A DNA stretch of 64,000 nucleotides from positions 21,495,508-21,559,507 of the forward strand of contig NC_088776.1 of NCBI RefSeq assembly GCF_954871325.1, given 5' to 3'. Under the pieces are notes generated by a model, which worked only from the letters and a program-made list of their open reading frames with translations, was not told where the DNA came from and did not search any database. The DNA is from Gordionus sp. m RMFG-2023. Its lineage: Eukaryota; Nematomorpha; Gordioida; Chordodea; Parachordodidae. This document shows, one piece after another, positions 24,652 through 35,246 of the stretch (positions within the stretch are counted from its first letter, which is position 1; each line of letters starts with the position of its first letter). The translations under genes and the position numbers were made by a program.

Positions 24652-27600
24652 TTTGTATGAAACACATAAAAATTAAAATATTTATAATGGTATAGAGATA
24701 AACAAAGGAATATTGCAAAATATACTTTTTTGCATTTGGAATAAAACAATGTTGAATTTAACTTATAGTTACCGGAAAAGTAGAAAAAATATAGAAATTT
24801 CAAATTAGAAAATATATTAAAAAACGAATTCAAACTTTAAATAATCAAAAAACATAATAACCAACCTAATTAAAATAAGAATAATAACTTAATAATAATT
24901 CACATTACAACAATAGTAATATTATTTAAGCCAGGGCAAGACCGTCCATATAGGCCAGGCAGGCCTATAAATCCATTCAAACCTCCTTCCATATCAAGAC
25001 CTTTTCAACCGCCTGGTCCCATAATCAGTGGTATAATTTAAATAGATCATATAATTGAGTTATTTTTCATATTATTAGAAGAGGGTGGTGTTAGTAGACC
25101 ATTTAGACCACCTGGATCTAATAGACCTTTTCAACCGCCTAGTCCTGAAATTGATGGTATTATTTAATTAATTATCTCATCGATTCCTTTTTACTATTTC
25201 TAGAAGAGAATAGTGCTAAACCCTATGGTCCCTCCAGACCCTTTAGGCCACCTGGCCCTGAAATTGGTGGTATTAATAATAAAATCTATCTTTGAGTCAC
25301 TTTTAATATTTTTTAGAAGAAATTGGTGGAAATAGACCTTATAGACCACCTAGCCCCGAAATTGGTGGTAATGATAAAATATCTCTTTAAGTCATTTTTT
25401 ATATTTATAGAAGAGAGTGGTGCAAATAGACCTTTTAGACCCCCTGGACCCTCCAGACCCTTTAGGCCACCTGGCCCCGAAATTGGTGGTACATATAACA
25501 TAAAATATATCTTTGGATTTATAATATTTTTAGAAGAGAGTGGGTTTAATAAACCTTTTAGACCCTCTGAACCTTCCAAGCCATTTGAACCACCTGGTTC
25601 CCAAATTGGTTATATTAATAAAATATATCTTTGATCATTTTTGATATTTTTAGAAGAGAGTGGTGCCAATAAACCTTTTCGAATACCCGGACAGAGACCA
25701 TTTGGACCACCTGGTCTGGAAATCAATGGTTTTACATAAAATAAAATATCTCACTGAATCATTTTTAATATTTTTTAGAATATATTTGTTGTAATAGACC
25801 TATATTTTTTATTTTATTTAAACTACCATCTGTAGACAAATGACAAATAAGCGGATCGGGAAATCAGGGCTTTAAACTAAACGCGGCCTAGGGAGTATTT
25901 TTGCGAGTTCGAATCCTTTTCAAACTCCACCTGAACCCGTACCCGTTTAAAAATAGGGTTCCATTTGAGAGCCTACCAAAAAATAATAAATTAATTTTAT
26001 TAAAGATTACCAAATCAACTATTTTATATTTTTTATATTACATGTGCTTGTAAACGTATAAAATAAAATAATCTATCCTTAAAAAAATGTCGATTTTTAA
26101 AATTTGTAGGACATTAAAAAATTTGATACATGTTTTTGAACCGTCACGTTTTTTGCTGAATATATTTTTGGTTTAAGCCCTGGAAAATATTGAAGGTCAA
26201 TAGAAATTTTTTTTTCTTATTATACTATTATTTATAACTTAGAAAGACCATCCACCTCGTTCAGGCCCTCACAAGGACCTTTTAGGCCACCCGATGAAAA
26301 TAATTTAGGCATAGGGAATGGAGGTAATATTATTTAGTTAACATATTGAATTTAATTTTCTTAAATTATAATAAAAGAACGGCCTCCCTTTAGACCACAA
26401 AATCCTAATAGACCTTTTAGACCTCCTGGAACAGGAAATGAAGGTATTCTATAAATTGAATCAAATACATTAACTACATTTTAGAATCGATTGGTTCCTT
26501 TAGACCACAAAGACCTCCTCCAGCTGGAGAGGAAACTAATGTTGGAGGAACAGACAATCAAGGCTTAACAGGTTTCTTTTCTACTATATATATCTTTGTA
26601 ATGTAAAATATATGAAAAAATCAATTTTTTCCAAAAATTAGGAGAAGGAAATGTTGGAAATGAGGGCAGTAATACAGGATTTGGACAAGGTGGAACAGAG
26701 GGTTTAATTATATTAAAATAAATTTTTATTGGCTAATTAGAAGGCGCAACCGGTGAGAATCAAAGCGGTATTTTTGATCCTAATTCTCGTCCTACGGATC
26801 AAGAGTTTGGGCCCAATAGTAAACCGAATAAACCAGAAAAGCCGCTTCAACCACCTGGAGGTTAGAATTTGGCTAGAAGAATTAAACTTTTTTAGTAGAT
26901 ATTTAAATATAGAGTAAAATATTAAAAATTATAAATTTTCTTAATAATAAAAAAAATTAATAATTAAATCACTTATGTTTTTATTTAAAATTGTTAAGTT
27001 TACTAATTTTTTCCTTTTCTTATCCCTTAATTAGTTTTATTTTTAATTTTAATTGCATAATTTAAAAAAAATAATAAAACTTATCCTTGAAGCAGAATTT
27101 CTTAAAACTATAAAAAGTTTAAAAAAAAAACTAATCCATTTTTGATAAAAATACATATATGATTTAATTTATCATAATTAAGATCCCGGTGATCAAAATG
27201 TAGGGGGTCAAGTTTCTCAGAGTTCTCGAGGAGGTTTTTATTCTTATTATTTTTATTCTAAGTACAAATCCGCAAACTTACTTATATTTCATATAATATT
27301 ACCTAAACAATAATTCTCACTAGTGCGTCCATTTTAGAAATCATTTCATTATTCGTACATGTTTCACAAATATTAATTTCTGAATTCTAAAAAAAATTAA
27401 TCGTATCTAATTTTGATCCTTAATGGATTTATACATGAGAATATTATATCAGTTTGAACGATATTTAAATAATCGGAATATTTTATTATACATAAAATAA
27501 AAATTATATTTTTAATAGGATGTGGTTTACCAAAAGTTCAAGATCCTTCAAGAAAACGGCGCGATACAAGTTTATTTTTTATAAATTAATATATTCATTT

Positions 27601-29866
27601 TAAAATGAAAATATTTATGTAGGGGCTTTAAATATTCCTGTCATGGCTTTTAATTCGAGCAAAAAGGTGAATAATACAAAAAATAAAAACACCTCAATTT
27701 CATTAGAAGCCCGTATTCTTAACGGTGTTCCCTCCAAAAGGGGATCGTGGCCTTGGCAAGCGAGTATTCGGTACAAGGGTATTCACTCTTGTGGTGGTTC
27801 TCTAGTTGCTGATAAATATGTCATTACTGCATCCCATTGCCAATTTAGCCGAAGGTTATATGATTAATTTATTAAATTTAAGTTCGATAATTACAATAAA
27901 TAAAAAGTTTTAACTAATAAAGCAAAAAGTTCCTTACACGAATGTTAAAGGATCAATAAATGATAATCATTTTAAATGATAATGAAAAATTAGAAATCCT
28001 TCCGATATAACTCTAAGCTTTGGAACATTATTTTCTGGAAACGTAAACGACGAATTTGAACAAATGAGAAGAGCAGTTAGAGTTACTGAGCATGAAGGAT
28101 TTAATAATGGTTTTTATCTAATAATCAATACCTCACATTTATTTATGCTTAATTAGGTCTTAAATTTAATAATGATATCGCTATAATTGAACTAGATTCA
28201 CCTGTGCAATATAATGATTATATCTCTCCTATATGCCTACCCACCAAAGAATATAGTGTGGGATCATTATGTTATGTGACGGGATATGGATCCACTAAAG
28301 GTTAAGTTAAAAAAAATTATATTTATTTTTATAAACGATATAACAATGCATTAAACATATGGTAATTTCAAATTAAAGCAGATCCTAAAATTTCAATACA
28401 ATCTTCACCTCATAAGTAAAAATAAATTTATTTGTCTCATATTCATCCGTTCCAAACATATATTCAATTTGTTCAAACATCTAAACACTGTATTATAAAT
28501 GCATTTTTGGATAAAAATTTAAAACGTTAATAGAAAATCCGTAGCCTAAAAAATAAAATTCATATTGTGCGGCTAAAAGATAAAGGTTCCAAAATAAATT
28601 ATAAAATCCCAATCAAAATATCGAAATTTTTAAGATTCTATTTAAAATAACAATTTAGAGTTAACCATACTACCTTTTCCAAAAAATAAAAAGAATTAAC
28701 TATATAATAGTGTCCCATTAATTCCGGTCAATCCCCATTTATCCTCTCAAATAAGTGTTATATGGGTTATTAAACAACTTAAGTTTGCCCAAAAATCTTT
28801 ATATTATTGGCAATATTTTTTTGTTACCAATCGTATTTTAATCAGTGTTAAGATACTTTTGAAGTTTTTCTAATCTTAACTGCGTCACCCTGGTTATACT
28901 ATTTATTTATTTTTATTTTTTAATGATGAAGTCCTAATCGCCTTTATTTATATTCCTATTTTCAATTTATATAAAATTTATACTATTCTTACTTATTTAG
29001 CATATGTTAAGGATTACCTAGTGTTTATATAAAAGCTGGTGTCCTATTAAGCCACTAAGTGGGTGAAGAATTCTAAATTTTGAGTCATGACAGGCTCTTA
29101 AATTTTTTTTTATTAAATTTATAAATTTTTAACTCAAATTAGCAATCTGAAGAAAGAATATGATACACATAGTTTTTTTCTGGTGTACATTTAAAAATAG
29201 TATATTACTTTTTTAAAATATTTTTTCCATAAAATTAGTATGAATTTTTGATACATTTATGGCGTAGTCTAAATTTCGACTTTTAATGCTAATGGTAAAT
29301 AAAAAATTGCGAATTTTGTTTTTTTCCCACAAGAATTAAGAGATCTCCGATTAAAAAAATAGGTTCTTTTTTACCTTTAATTATGATTCAAAAATTTTAA
29401 TATATCATGTCGAACCTTGTAAATAAAACTTCATTGATGCCTTATTTCAAAGTTCTAACAAATATCTTTACTAGAAAAGCTGATGATTAAATTTCTTTGA
29501 CCATTTTTTAGGAACCGGAGTGGAAAATGTTTTAAACGAAGTTGCTATTCCAATAATAGCCAGCCAACAATGTTCTGATCCTAATTGGCTGGGAGATAAA
29601 GTTAATGAAAATATGATCTGTGCTGGAGGAGATGAAAAGGATTCTTGCCAAGTTTTACAATTACAATTGATATTTATTCATCTAAATTATTTTAAAAGGG
29701 GGATAGTGGTGGTCCTTTTCAGTGTCTAGATGAAAGTGAAGGAAACATCTGGACTTTAACCGGTGTAGTATCGTGGGGAATAGATTGTGGAAAGGTTACC
29801 AAACCTGGCGTCTATACAAATGTCTTCAATTATATAAATTGGTTGGAGCAAAGAATTCCCTTATAA
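20434..29866 (+). CDS. Secreted modular trypsin-like serine protease, 22 exons
   Basis: Exons: 20434-20512, 21501-21810, 23508-23841, 24931-25030, 25079-25156, 25204-25269, 25317-25367, 25411-25488, 25534-25608, 25654-25728, 26243-26323, 26378-26443, 26485-26571, 26642-26701, 26741-26860, 27183-27233, 27519-27569, 27623-27854, 27994-28109, 28157-28300, 29512-29651, 29699-29866. All junctions are GT-AG and in phase; the sum is 2562 nt (853 residues). Residues 1-20 are a signal peptide. Residues 21-241 are a Cys-rich domain I do not recognise. Residues 242-570 are Pro/Arg/Gly cassettes of the RPFRPPGP type. CGLPK near 571-575 probably provides the Cys that tethers the light chain. Activation is expected after R618 (AR|ILNG). 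The triad is His in ITASHC (about 659), Asp in NDIAIIEL (710) and Ser in GDSGGP (801). Asp795, six residues before the Ser, predicts trypsin specificity. Joining exon 3 to exon 4 is the least certain step. Confidence 0.8.
22946..23247. mobile_element. Small hAT-like MITE, TCTGCAA/GGCCCG family, copy 2
   Basis: Starts TCGTGATCTGCAA and ends TTGCAGATTTCTA. Flanks TAACAGAT (22938-22945) and TTACAGAT (23248-23255) agree at 7 of 8 positions. Interior words GCTCGGCCCGAA and CCCGACCCGGC are typical of the family. It sits in intron 2 of the protease gene. Non-coding. Confidence 0.85.
25779..25833 (+). pseudogene. Decayed cassette exon of the protease hinge
   Basis: A TTTTTTAG acceptor is followed by a sequence related to the upstream cassettes (TGTTGTAATAGACC compare GTGCAAATAGACC), but the second half is replaced by T-rich DNA. 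No in-phase donor remains, so it is skipped in the model. It looks like a seventh cassette copy that has died. Confidence 0.55.
25865..26182. mobile_element. Short TIR element in the protease hinge intron
   Basis: Starts CAGGGCTTTAAAC and ends GTTTAAGCCCTG, so the termini are inverted repeats of about 12 bp of hAT style. It contains the words CACCTGAACCCGTACCCG. No convincing 8-bp duplication could be seen. It sits 31 bp after the dead cassette exon, in the long intron 25729-26242. Confidence 0.55.
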
Positions 29867-29964
29867 ATATTTCATAATTAAATATATATTAATAAATGAC
29901 TTATGTCTTTTTAGGTGTATCTTAAAGAACAAAATATTATAGCAATGATAATTAGATTTATGTC

Positions 29965-29970
29965 AATAAA
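29965..29970 (+). promoter_or_regulatory. Candidate polyadenylation signal of the protease gene
   Basis: AATAAA (in TGTCAATAAAATTTT) lies 98 bp after the protease stop codon. Confidence 0.45.
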
Positions 29971-30753
29971 ATTTTTAAATTTATTATAAATATATCAACA
30001 TCAGTATATTATATTTTAGGCTCCATGATCACTATTAGATTAGAGATATTACATCTGACTTTTAAGGACCCCTTAAAAATTTTAGGATAATTTTTTCCAT
30101 CTGATCTTGCCCAAATTTTCTCTTTTTAAAAGTTCGTTTTGAAAAAAGGAAAATATAAATATTTAATATTATATTCTAATATATACTTTACTTAACATAT
30201 AAAAAAGAAATTCTGATTTATAGCATTAGTGCTATAATTTATAAGTAGCATATATGTGAGAAGTTAGAAAACATTCGCTCTGGAAGAGTAAATATAGATT
30301 CTATTAATAGGGATGTACCAAGAAGGAAAAAAAGTTTAATACCATTATCACTGAATTTTCTTAATTATTTATTGGAAAGCTCATATCCTTTATTAATTTC
30401 TTTGACTAACTGTTTAAAAACCTATTTTATTGTAAATTAAAAATTCACGAATTTATTTGAACTATATTAATGCACGAGGAAATTAAAGTGAAACATGCAA
30501 AAAATTGCTTATAAATAAAGCTTTCTCAAGGTTAAATGCTTATTACGAGTTCTTTTATATGAATATTAATTCGAACAACATAGGATATAAGGGATTTGAA
30601 GATCTCTAATTATAATGTTTACACAATCGTATTTATTAAGAACATACAATACTATAATATCCCATAAAAAATCAATATAAATCACAGATGTTGGTGAATA
30701 ATAAATAACAATACAAATCGTGGGAAATAAGAGTTTTAAAAAATATAATATAG
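29971..30753. other. AT-rich intergenic stretch, no gene seen
   Basis: No frame with recognisable protein content and no paired terminal repeat. Short open frames on the minus strand near 30566-30784 are low-complexity. Confidence 0.45.
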
Positions 30754-30761
30754 ATTGGAGC

Positions 30762-32367
30762 CAGAGTTGCCAGATATTCTTCACTTGAAAACGTGAGTTT
30801 TTCTTATATAATAATTAATGGGGGACCTCCTCTTCCCATACCCCCCAATTTGCGGGCCTTCGGCCGGGGTAATTGATGTAGCATACTCATCTAAGTTAAT
30901 ATGTTATATTTAATATAACAAGATTTTAAAGACAATGAAGATTCTTTATTGATTTACTAATAACAATTATGATATCTAATTTTCTCATGTTTATTAATAT
31001 AGCTTAATATTAATTATTATATTTTATGGATGATTTTAAAAGAGGCAAAAAAGATTTACCATCGGCACTGGAGATATGCTGAAAACTCTTTGCATGAATA
31101 GTTCCACTGGATGAAGCATTTGAATCCGGAATAGAAAAAATAAAATTGCATATTTTCTCTATCAATGGTGAGTTTTTATTAGAAAGAAAATCCATCCATT
31201 TTTCTTGGGTATTCATGTCATAGTTTTTTGATAATTTTTCTTCATAATAGGAATAAAATTGTGATTATTCCTCAAAGAGAATTTCTGTATCTATGTTTGG
31301 TATTTTATAATTACTAATATTTTTTTGTAATTGTTCAAATTCTGGACATTATTTTAATGTCATAGGGCTAAGATATTTCCATATATTATCTATAATATCA
31401 TAACGTTTTTCTACATATTCTATAATATTTTTTATAAATATCTTTGATTCATTTTTGAAATTTATTGCCTTTTCTACATCATTATTATGTTGTAAAATAT
31501 TTTTAGAAATGCTCCCATAAAAATTTTGTTGAATTTTTAAATTTAGTGAATTCTTTAGTTTTAGGATAAGATCATGATGTATTGCTAATACATCTTCAGA
31601 TTGCAATCTTAAATTTATGTTATTGACTAAAGTGTCAACGTTAAGGACAACACCTAAATATGCCTCTACAAAATCATCTCGAAAAATTATTTTAAAAATT
31701 GGTGGGGTTGCTGATGATAAAAAATATTCTTTAAGGGGTTGAAAATACTTAAGCATCCGCTTAATCTCTGGGATTAATGTATGCCAGCGTGTTGAAACAT
31801 GGCCAAGGGATTCTGACCATTCTAAATTGCACCATTCTACCAATTCTTTTAAAATTGTAACTCTTTTTGTCGAGTTGCTAAATTCATTATAGCATTTAAT
31901 TACTATACTCATATCATATTTGAGAAAAATTATGTCCTTTTTAAACGAATTGTGAAGTATGTGGCATATACAACCCATTGGTATAATATTATTACTATGG
32001 CTTTTCAATTCTGTCCAAATACTTTAATTTTTCCCAAAGTTTACAGATGCATAATCTGCACAATAGGCCGTTACATTAGCAATATCAATGTTGTGGGTAA
32101 TTGATCAATGAATATGATTGGTTAGTTGGACTATTAACAAATATTACAATTTTTTAAAATATTTTAAAATAAAATTAATTTAAAATTTTATATTTGTTTT
32201 TAAAAATATTTTGAAAATATAAACGTGAGAAAGTGTGAGAAGTGTGATTATTTTAATTTACTCAAAAAACGTGAGAAAAGCGTGAAGTGTGAGAAAACGC
32301 GGGTAAGTAAAAAATTAGGTATGAAATCGTGAGAATCACGGCTAAATCGTGACATCTGGCAACCCTG
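30762..32367 (-). mobile_element. hAT transposon, truncated transposase on minus strand
   Basis: Termini CAGAGTTGCCAGATAT and, inverted, CAGGGTTGCCAGATGT. Flanks ATTGGAGC (30754-30761) and CTTAGAGC (32368-32375) agree at 6 of 8 positions. The minus strand encodes the C-terminal half of a hAT transposase: AYCADYASVNFGK near 32070 (the family's CADNASVNFG), then an open frame 32008-31349 with IIPMGCICHILHNSF and STRWHTLIPEI, then a frame to 31010 with NFIFSIPDSNASS at the dimerisation end, interrupted by two in-frame stops. The DNA-binding half is deleted. The left end has a GC-rich hairpin patch, GGGCCTTCGGCCGGG, near 30855. Confidence 0.88.
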
Positions 32368-32375
32368 CTTAGAGC

Positions 32376-32686
32376 TGAGGAGGCAAATATTATCAAATAT
32401 ATTGCTATGGTATGGATGTTTCAATAGCTATAAAGGGAGAAATAAAAATGAGATATTTTTTGCTATCATTATGCAAAATATTAAATATCACAAATGGAAA
32501 TGAAAATATTTTCGGGGGACCAATTTAGCAAGTTTTGCATATTAGGAATAGATATAGAATATTATTTAAATAATAAAAAGATTACTAAATATCGCATTTG
32601 TTAATTAATCAAAATAATTAGAAATGAAGGACAAATAATATTTGGAATTATAAAACCTTATTTAAATACTAAAAATATAGTACATG
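32376..32686. other. AT-rich spacer between hAT elements
   Basis: Nothing recognisable. Confidence 0.4.
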
Positions 32687-33451
32687 CAGGGTTGGAGATT
32701 TAAAGATGTATTTGAATATTGCAAATACACTTCAAGAAAAGTATTTGAATATAAATACAAATGTTTATAAAATTATTTTAAATATAATATTAAATACCTA
32801 CAAAATATTTTCAAAAAAAGTATTTAAATACAAATATGTACTTATCAATTTTTTTTATACTTAAATAATATTTTTATTATAAAGAATATATTTATTGTTG
32901 CAGCAGTACCATGTGCATAAATTATGTAATAATTGCAAATATAATTATCACCGTTTTATAGAGCATAGAATAAATCGCTGGAGGATGAAATCTATTTTAT
33001 TGGTTTTATTTTTAGTTGAGCGATATTACATTTAACTTTTATAATAATATTGATTTTTGAAAATATTTAACAAAATATTTATATAAAATTGTCAAAAGAG
33101 GATGTTGACGAATCCCTGCTAAAATATCTTATAAATATAATAGCTTAATAAAGAAACTCCCCTTCAATTACTATACCTTCATAATCTTCAAAAAAATTTT
33201 GTTTCCAATTTCGGTCACTCATTTTAAAAATGAAAGATTAATTTTTTTCTCTAATTCAGGTCACAAATAAATAATAAATGTGTATATACATTTTATAATT
33301 AAAATAAAAAAAAGTATTTTTATTCTGAAAATCGTAAAATCGTAATAAATAAAAAACATTAGTATTTAAAATATAATACTAAATACTTTTTAAAAAATTC
33401 TTAAATATATTTAGTATTTTAAAAAAATATTCGCGTTACTGCCCAACCCTG
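32687..33451. mobile_element. Non-autonomous hAT, CAGGGTTGG family
   Basis: Starts CAGGGTTGGAGAT and ends ACTGCCCAACCCTG. Subterminal zones are rich in iterated GTATTTGAATAC-like words in both orientations, a style shared with 33771-35205. The flanks AGTACATG and TGTATATA agree at only 5 of 8 positions, so the duplication is weak. No coding remnant recognised. Confidence 0.7.
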
Positions 33452-33762
33452 TGTATATATGTATCTCCTTTTGTCAGCAATTAGAGGTTAATCACGGATA
33501 AATATATATTATTCTGGAAGATGAATTGGACAGTTTCAAAAAAAGATCTTTAAGAATAAATGTAAAATTTTATAAAAATAAAAATAGCCTACTAGATATT
33601 GTACTTTCGTAGACGCGTAATCATAAGTGAATTCGCAGGCCAAAAGGAGGTAGAGGCTAAGCCCCTCATAAAATTATGTTAATAAAGTAAATAAATTTCT
33701 AGACACTTTGCAACTTTTAGTACCCCTTTTTGTAAAAAGCTAGCAAAGCCCCTGACTCGAGA
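33452..33762. other. Spacer between hAT elements
   Basis: No gene or paired repeat seen. Confidence 0.4.
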
Positions 33763-33770
33763 CATAGCTG

Positions 33771-35205
33771 CAGGGTTGGGCAAATTTTCAGAAAATTGTA
33801 TTCGGATACAGATACAGATACTTTATAAAATTTTGTATTTAAGATACAAGATACTAGATACTTTGGGAAAATTTCAATTAGAAATAAGATACAAGATACT
33901 TGTATTTTTTTTAAAAAAATGTATCTAAGATACAAGATACTTTTTTTTAAAAACTTTAAATAGTCAAAATCAAAATGTATAAAGCTTTATTTTCTTATCT
34001 ATAATATAAATTTATAAAAAATTTGAAAATAAATTGTAGAAAATAACAAATTTATTATATATTTTAATGCGATATTTATTTCAATAATTATATAATTAGT
34101 ATATTAATATATCAGCATCATAAATCAGCATTGTTTTTTAATATTATTAATTTTTCAAATAATTTATGGTTCAATGTTTAACGATTTGGTTTGTTAACCA
34201 TATTAGCAAAGCTAAATAATCGTTCAACGGGGGCAGAGGAGGGTAATATTGTGTTATATTTAATAAATATTTCTTTTAATTAATTTTATAAAGAAAATTA
34301 TATTTTAATATATGTAAAAATTAAAAAAAATACCTATGGAAGGTGGATTAAATATTGCTAAGTAAGTACTATCTATCATATAAAAATGGTGCCCCAAAAA
34401 TTTGGATTATATTTTGGCCTAGTATTCAAATTAACAACCTCTTTTTTATCAATATTAGTTTTCTTATTCTTTTCATAGATTTTTTATATATCATTTTAAT
34501 TTTATTATCAATCAATAATATAAAAATTTATTTAAAAATACTTTTAAATTAAGCAACAGATATATATGGAATATGAAATGATAATGAATATGATTATAAA
34601 TGTGATTTATTATATAATTATATATTATACTTTTAAATGCTTGACAAAATTTGATGACGAGTCCGCAGAACCACTTATAAATTTGTGGCATTCTTTAGAT
34701 TCTGTAGTAATTTTATTATGATCATGTTGAAGTACTTGAAAAAATTTCCCATTTAAAATACTTAATTTAAATTTATAGTTATATTTTTTGGTTGGAGAAT
34801 CATCTGAAGACGAAGATAAACATATTATTCTATTTTCTTTAATAGACGGATATAAAACGATTCAAATAAAATATGGTAGTTCTAATTGTTAGCAAATTGC
34901 TATATGATGACCAACGTCGTATAACATACATTACCTTAAAATATCTAACTTCTGGTTAAATTTTTCATTTAAATTTTAATACTATTTAAATTTTAATACT
35001 ATTTAAATTAACTAATATAAATATTTTTTAAAGTATCTGTATCTTTTTGAATACAAAGTTGGTTAAGATACAAATACTTTTAAATAATATGTATCTTAGA
35101 TACTGGATACAAGATACTTTCCAAAATTTAATAAAATATACAAGATAATGATACAAAAGTATCTTGTATCTTAGATACAAATATCCGCGATACTGCCCAA
35201 CCCTG
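33771..35205 (-). mobile_element. hAT, CAGGGTTGGGCA family, exact TSD
   Basis: Starts CAGGGTTGGGCAAAT and ends ATACTGCCCAACCCTG, flanked by a perfect CATAGCTG duplication (33763-33770 and 35206-35213). Both ends carry many GATACAAGATAC/GTATCTTGTATC words over roughly 150-200 bp. The minus strand keeps a BED-finger remnant (CHKFISGSADSSSNFVKHLK, about 34705-34645) and a C-terminal remnant ([17 protein letters not shown], about 34235-34185), with the middle of the transposase deleted. It is therefore an internal-deletion derivative of an autonomous BED-finger hAT. Confidence 0.92.
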
Positions 35206-35246
35206 CATAGCTGCATATAACTTTCAAGCCAAAAGAGAGATTGAGG

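Larger units (their letters stand above)
24931..26860 (+). repeat. Tandem mini-exon cassette array (RPFRPPGP hinge)
   Basis: After exon 4, twelve consecutive exons of 51-120 nt all begin and end in phase 1, so each can be gained or lost without breaking the frame. The first six (25079-25728) are a clear tandem duplication of exon plus intron, with starts spaced 94-125 bp, nearly the same 43-48-bp introns, and the pattern [16 protein letters not shown]. Later exons drift to Gly/Asn/Gln-rich sequence (for example [13 protein letters not shown]). The array forms the hinge between the N-terminal domain and the protease domain. Confidence 0.85.

Noticed and set aside
24652-24930. Search for a separate signal-peptide exon for the protease gene
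   Set aside because: ATGAAACACATAAAAATTAA near 24658 opens a short hydrophobic frame with a possible GT donor, but no acceptor gives a sensible continuation, so it was not used.
25313-25634. Open frames of about 90-100 codons on both strands through the cassette exons
   Set aside because: They read through introns of the protease hinge; the phase-1 exon model explains the RPFRPPGP coding better.
34645-34680. Hammerhead-like word TGATGACGAGTCCGCAGAAC
   Set aside because: It is the antisense of a BED-finger coding remnant (SGSADSSSNFV) and lacks the stem pairing of a ribozyme.
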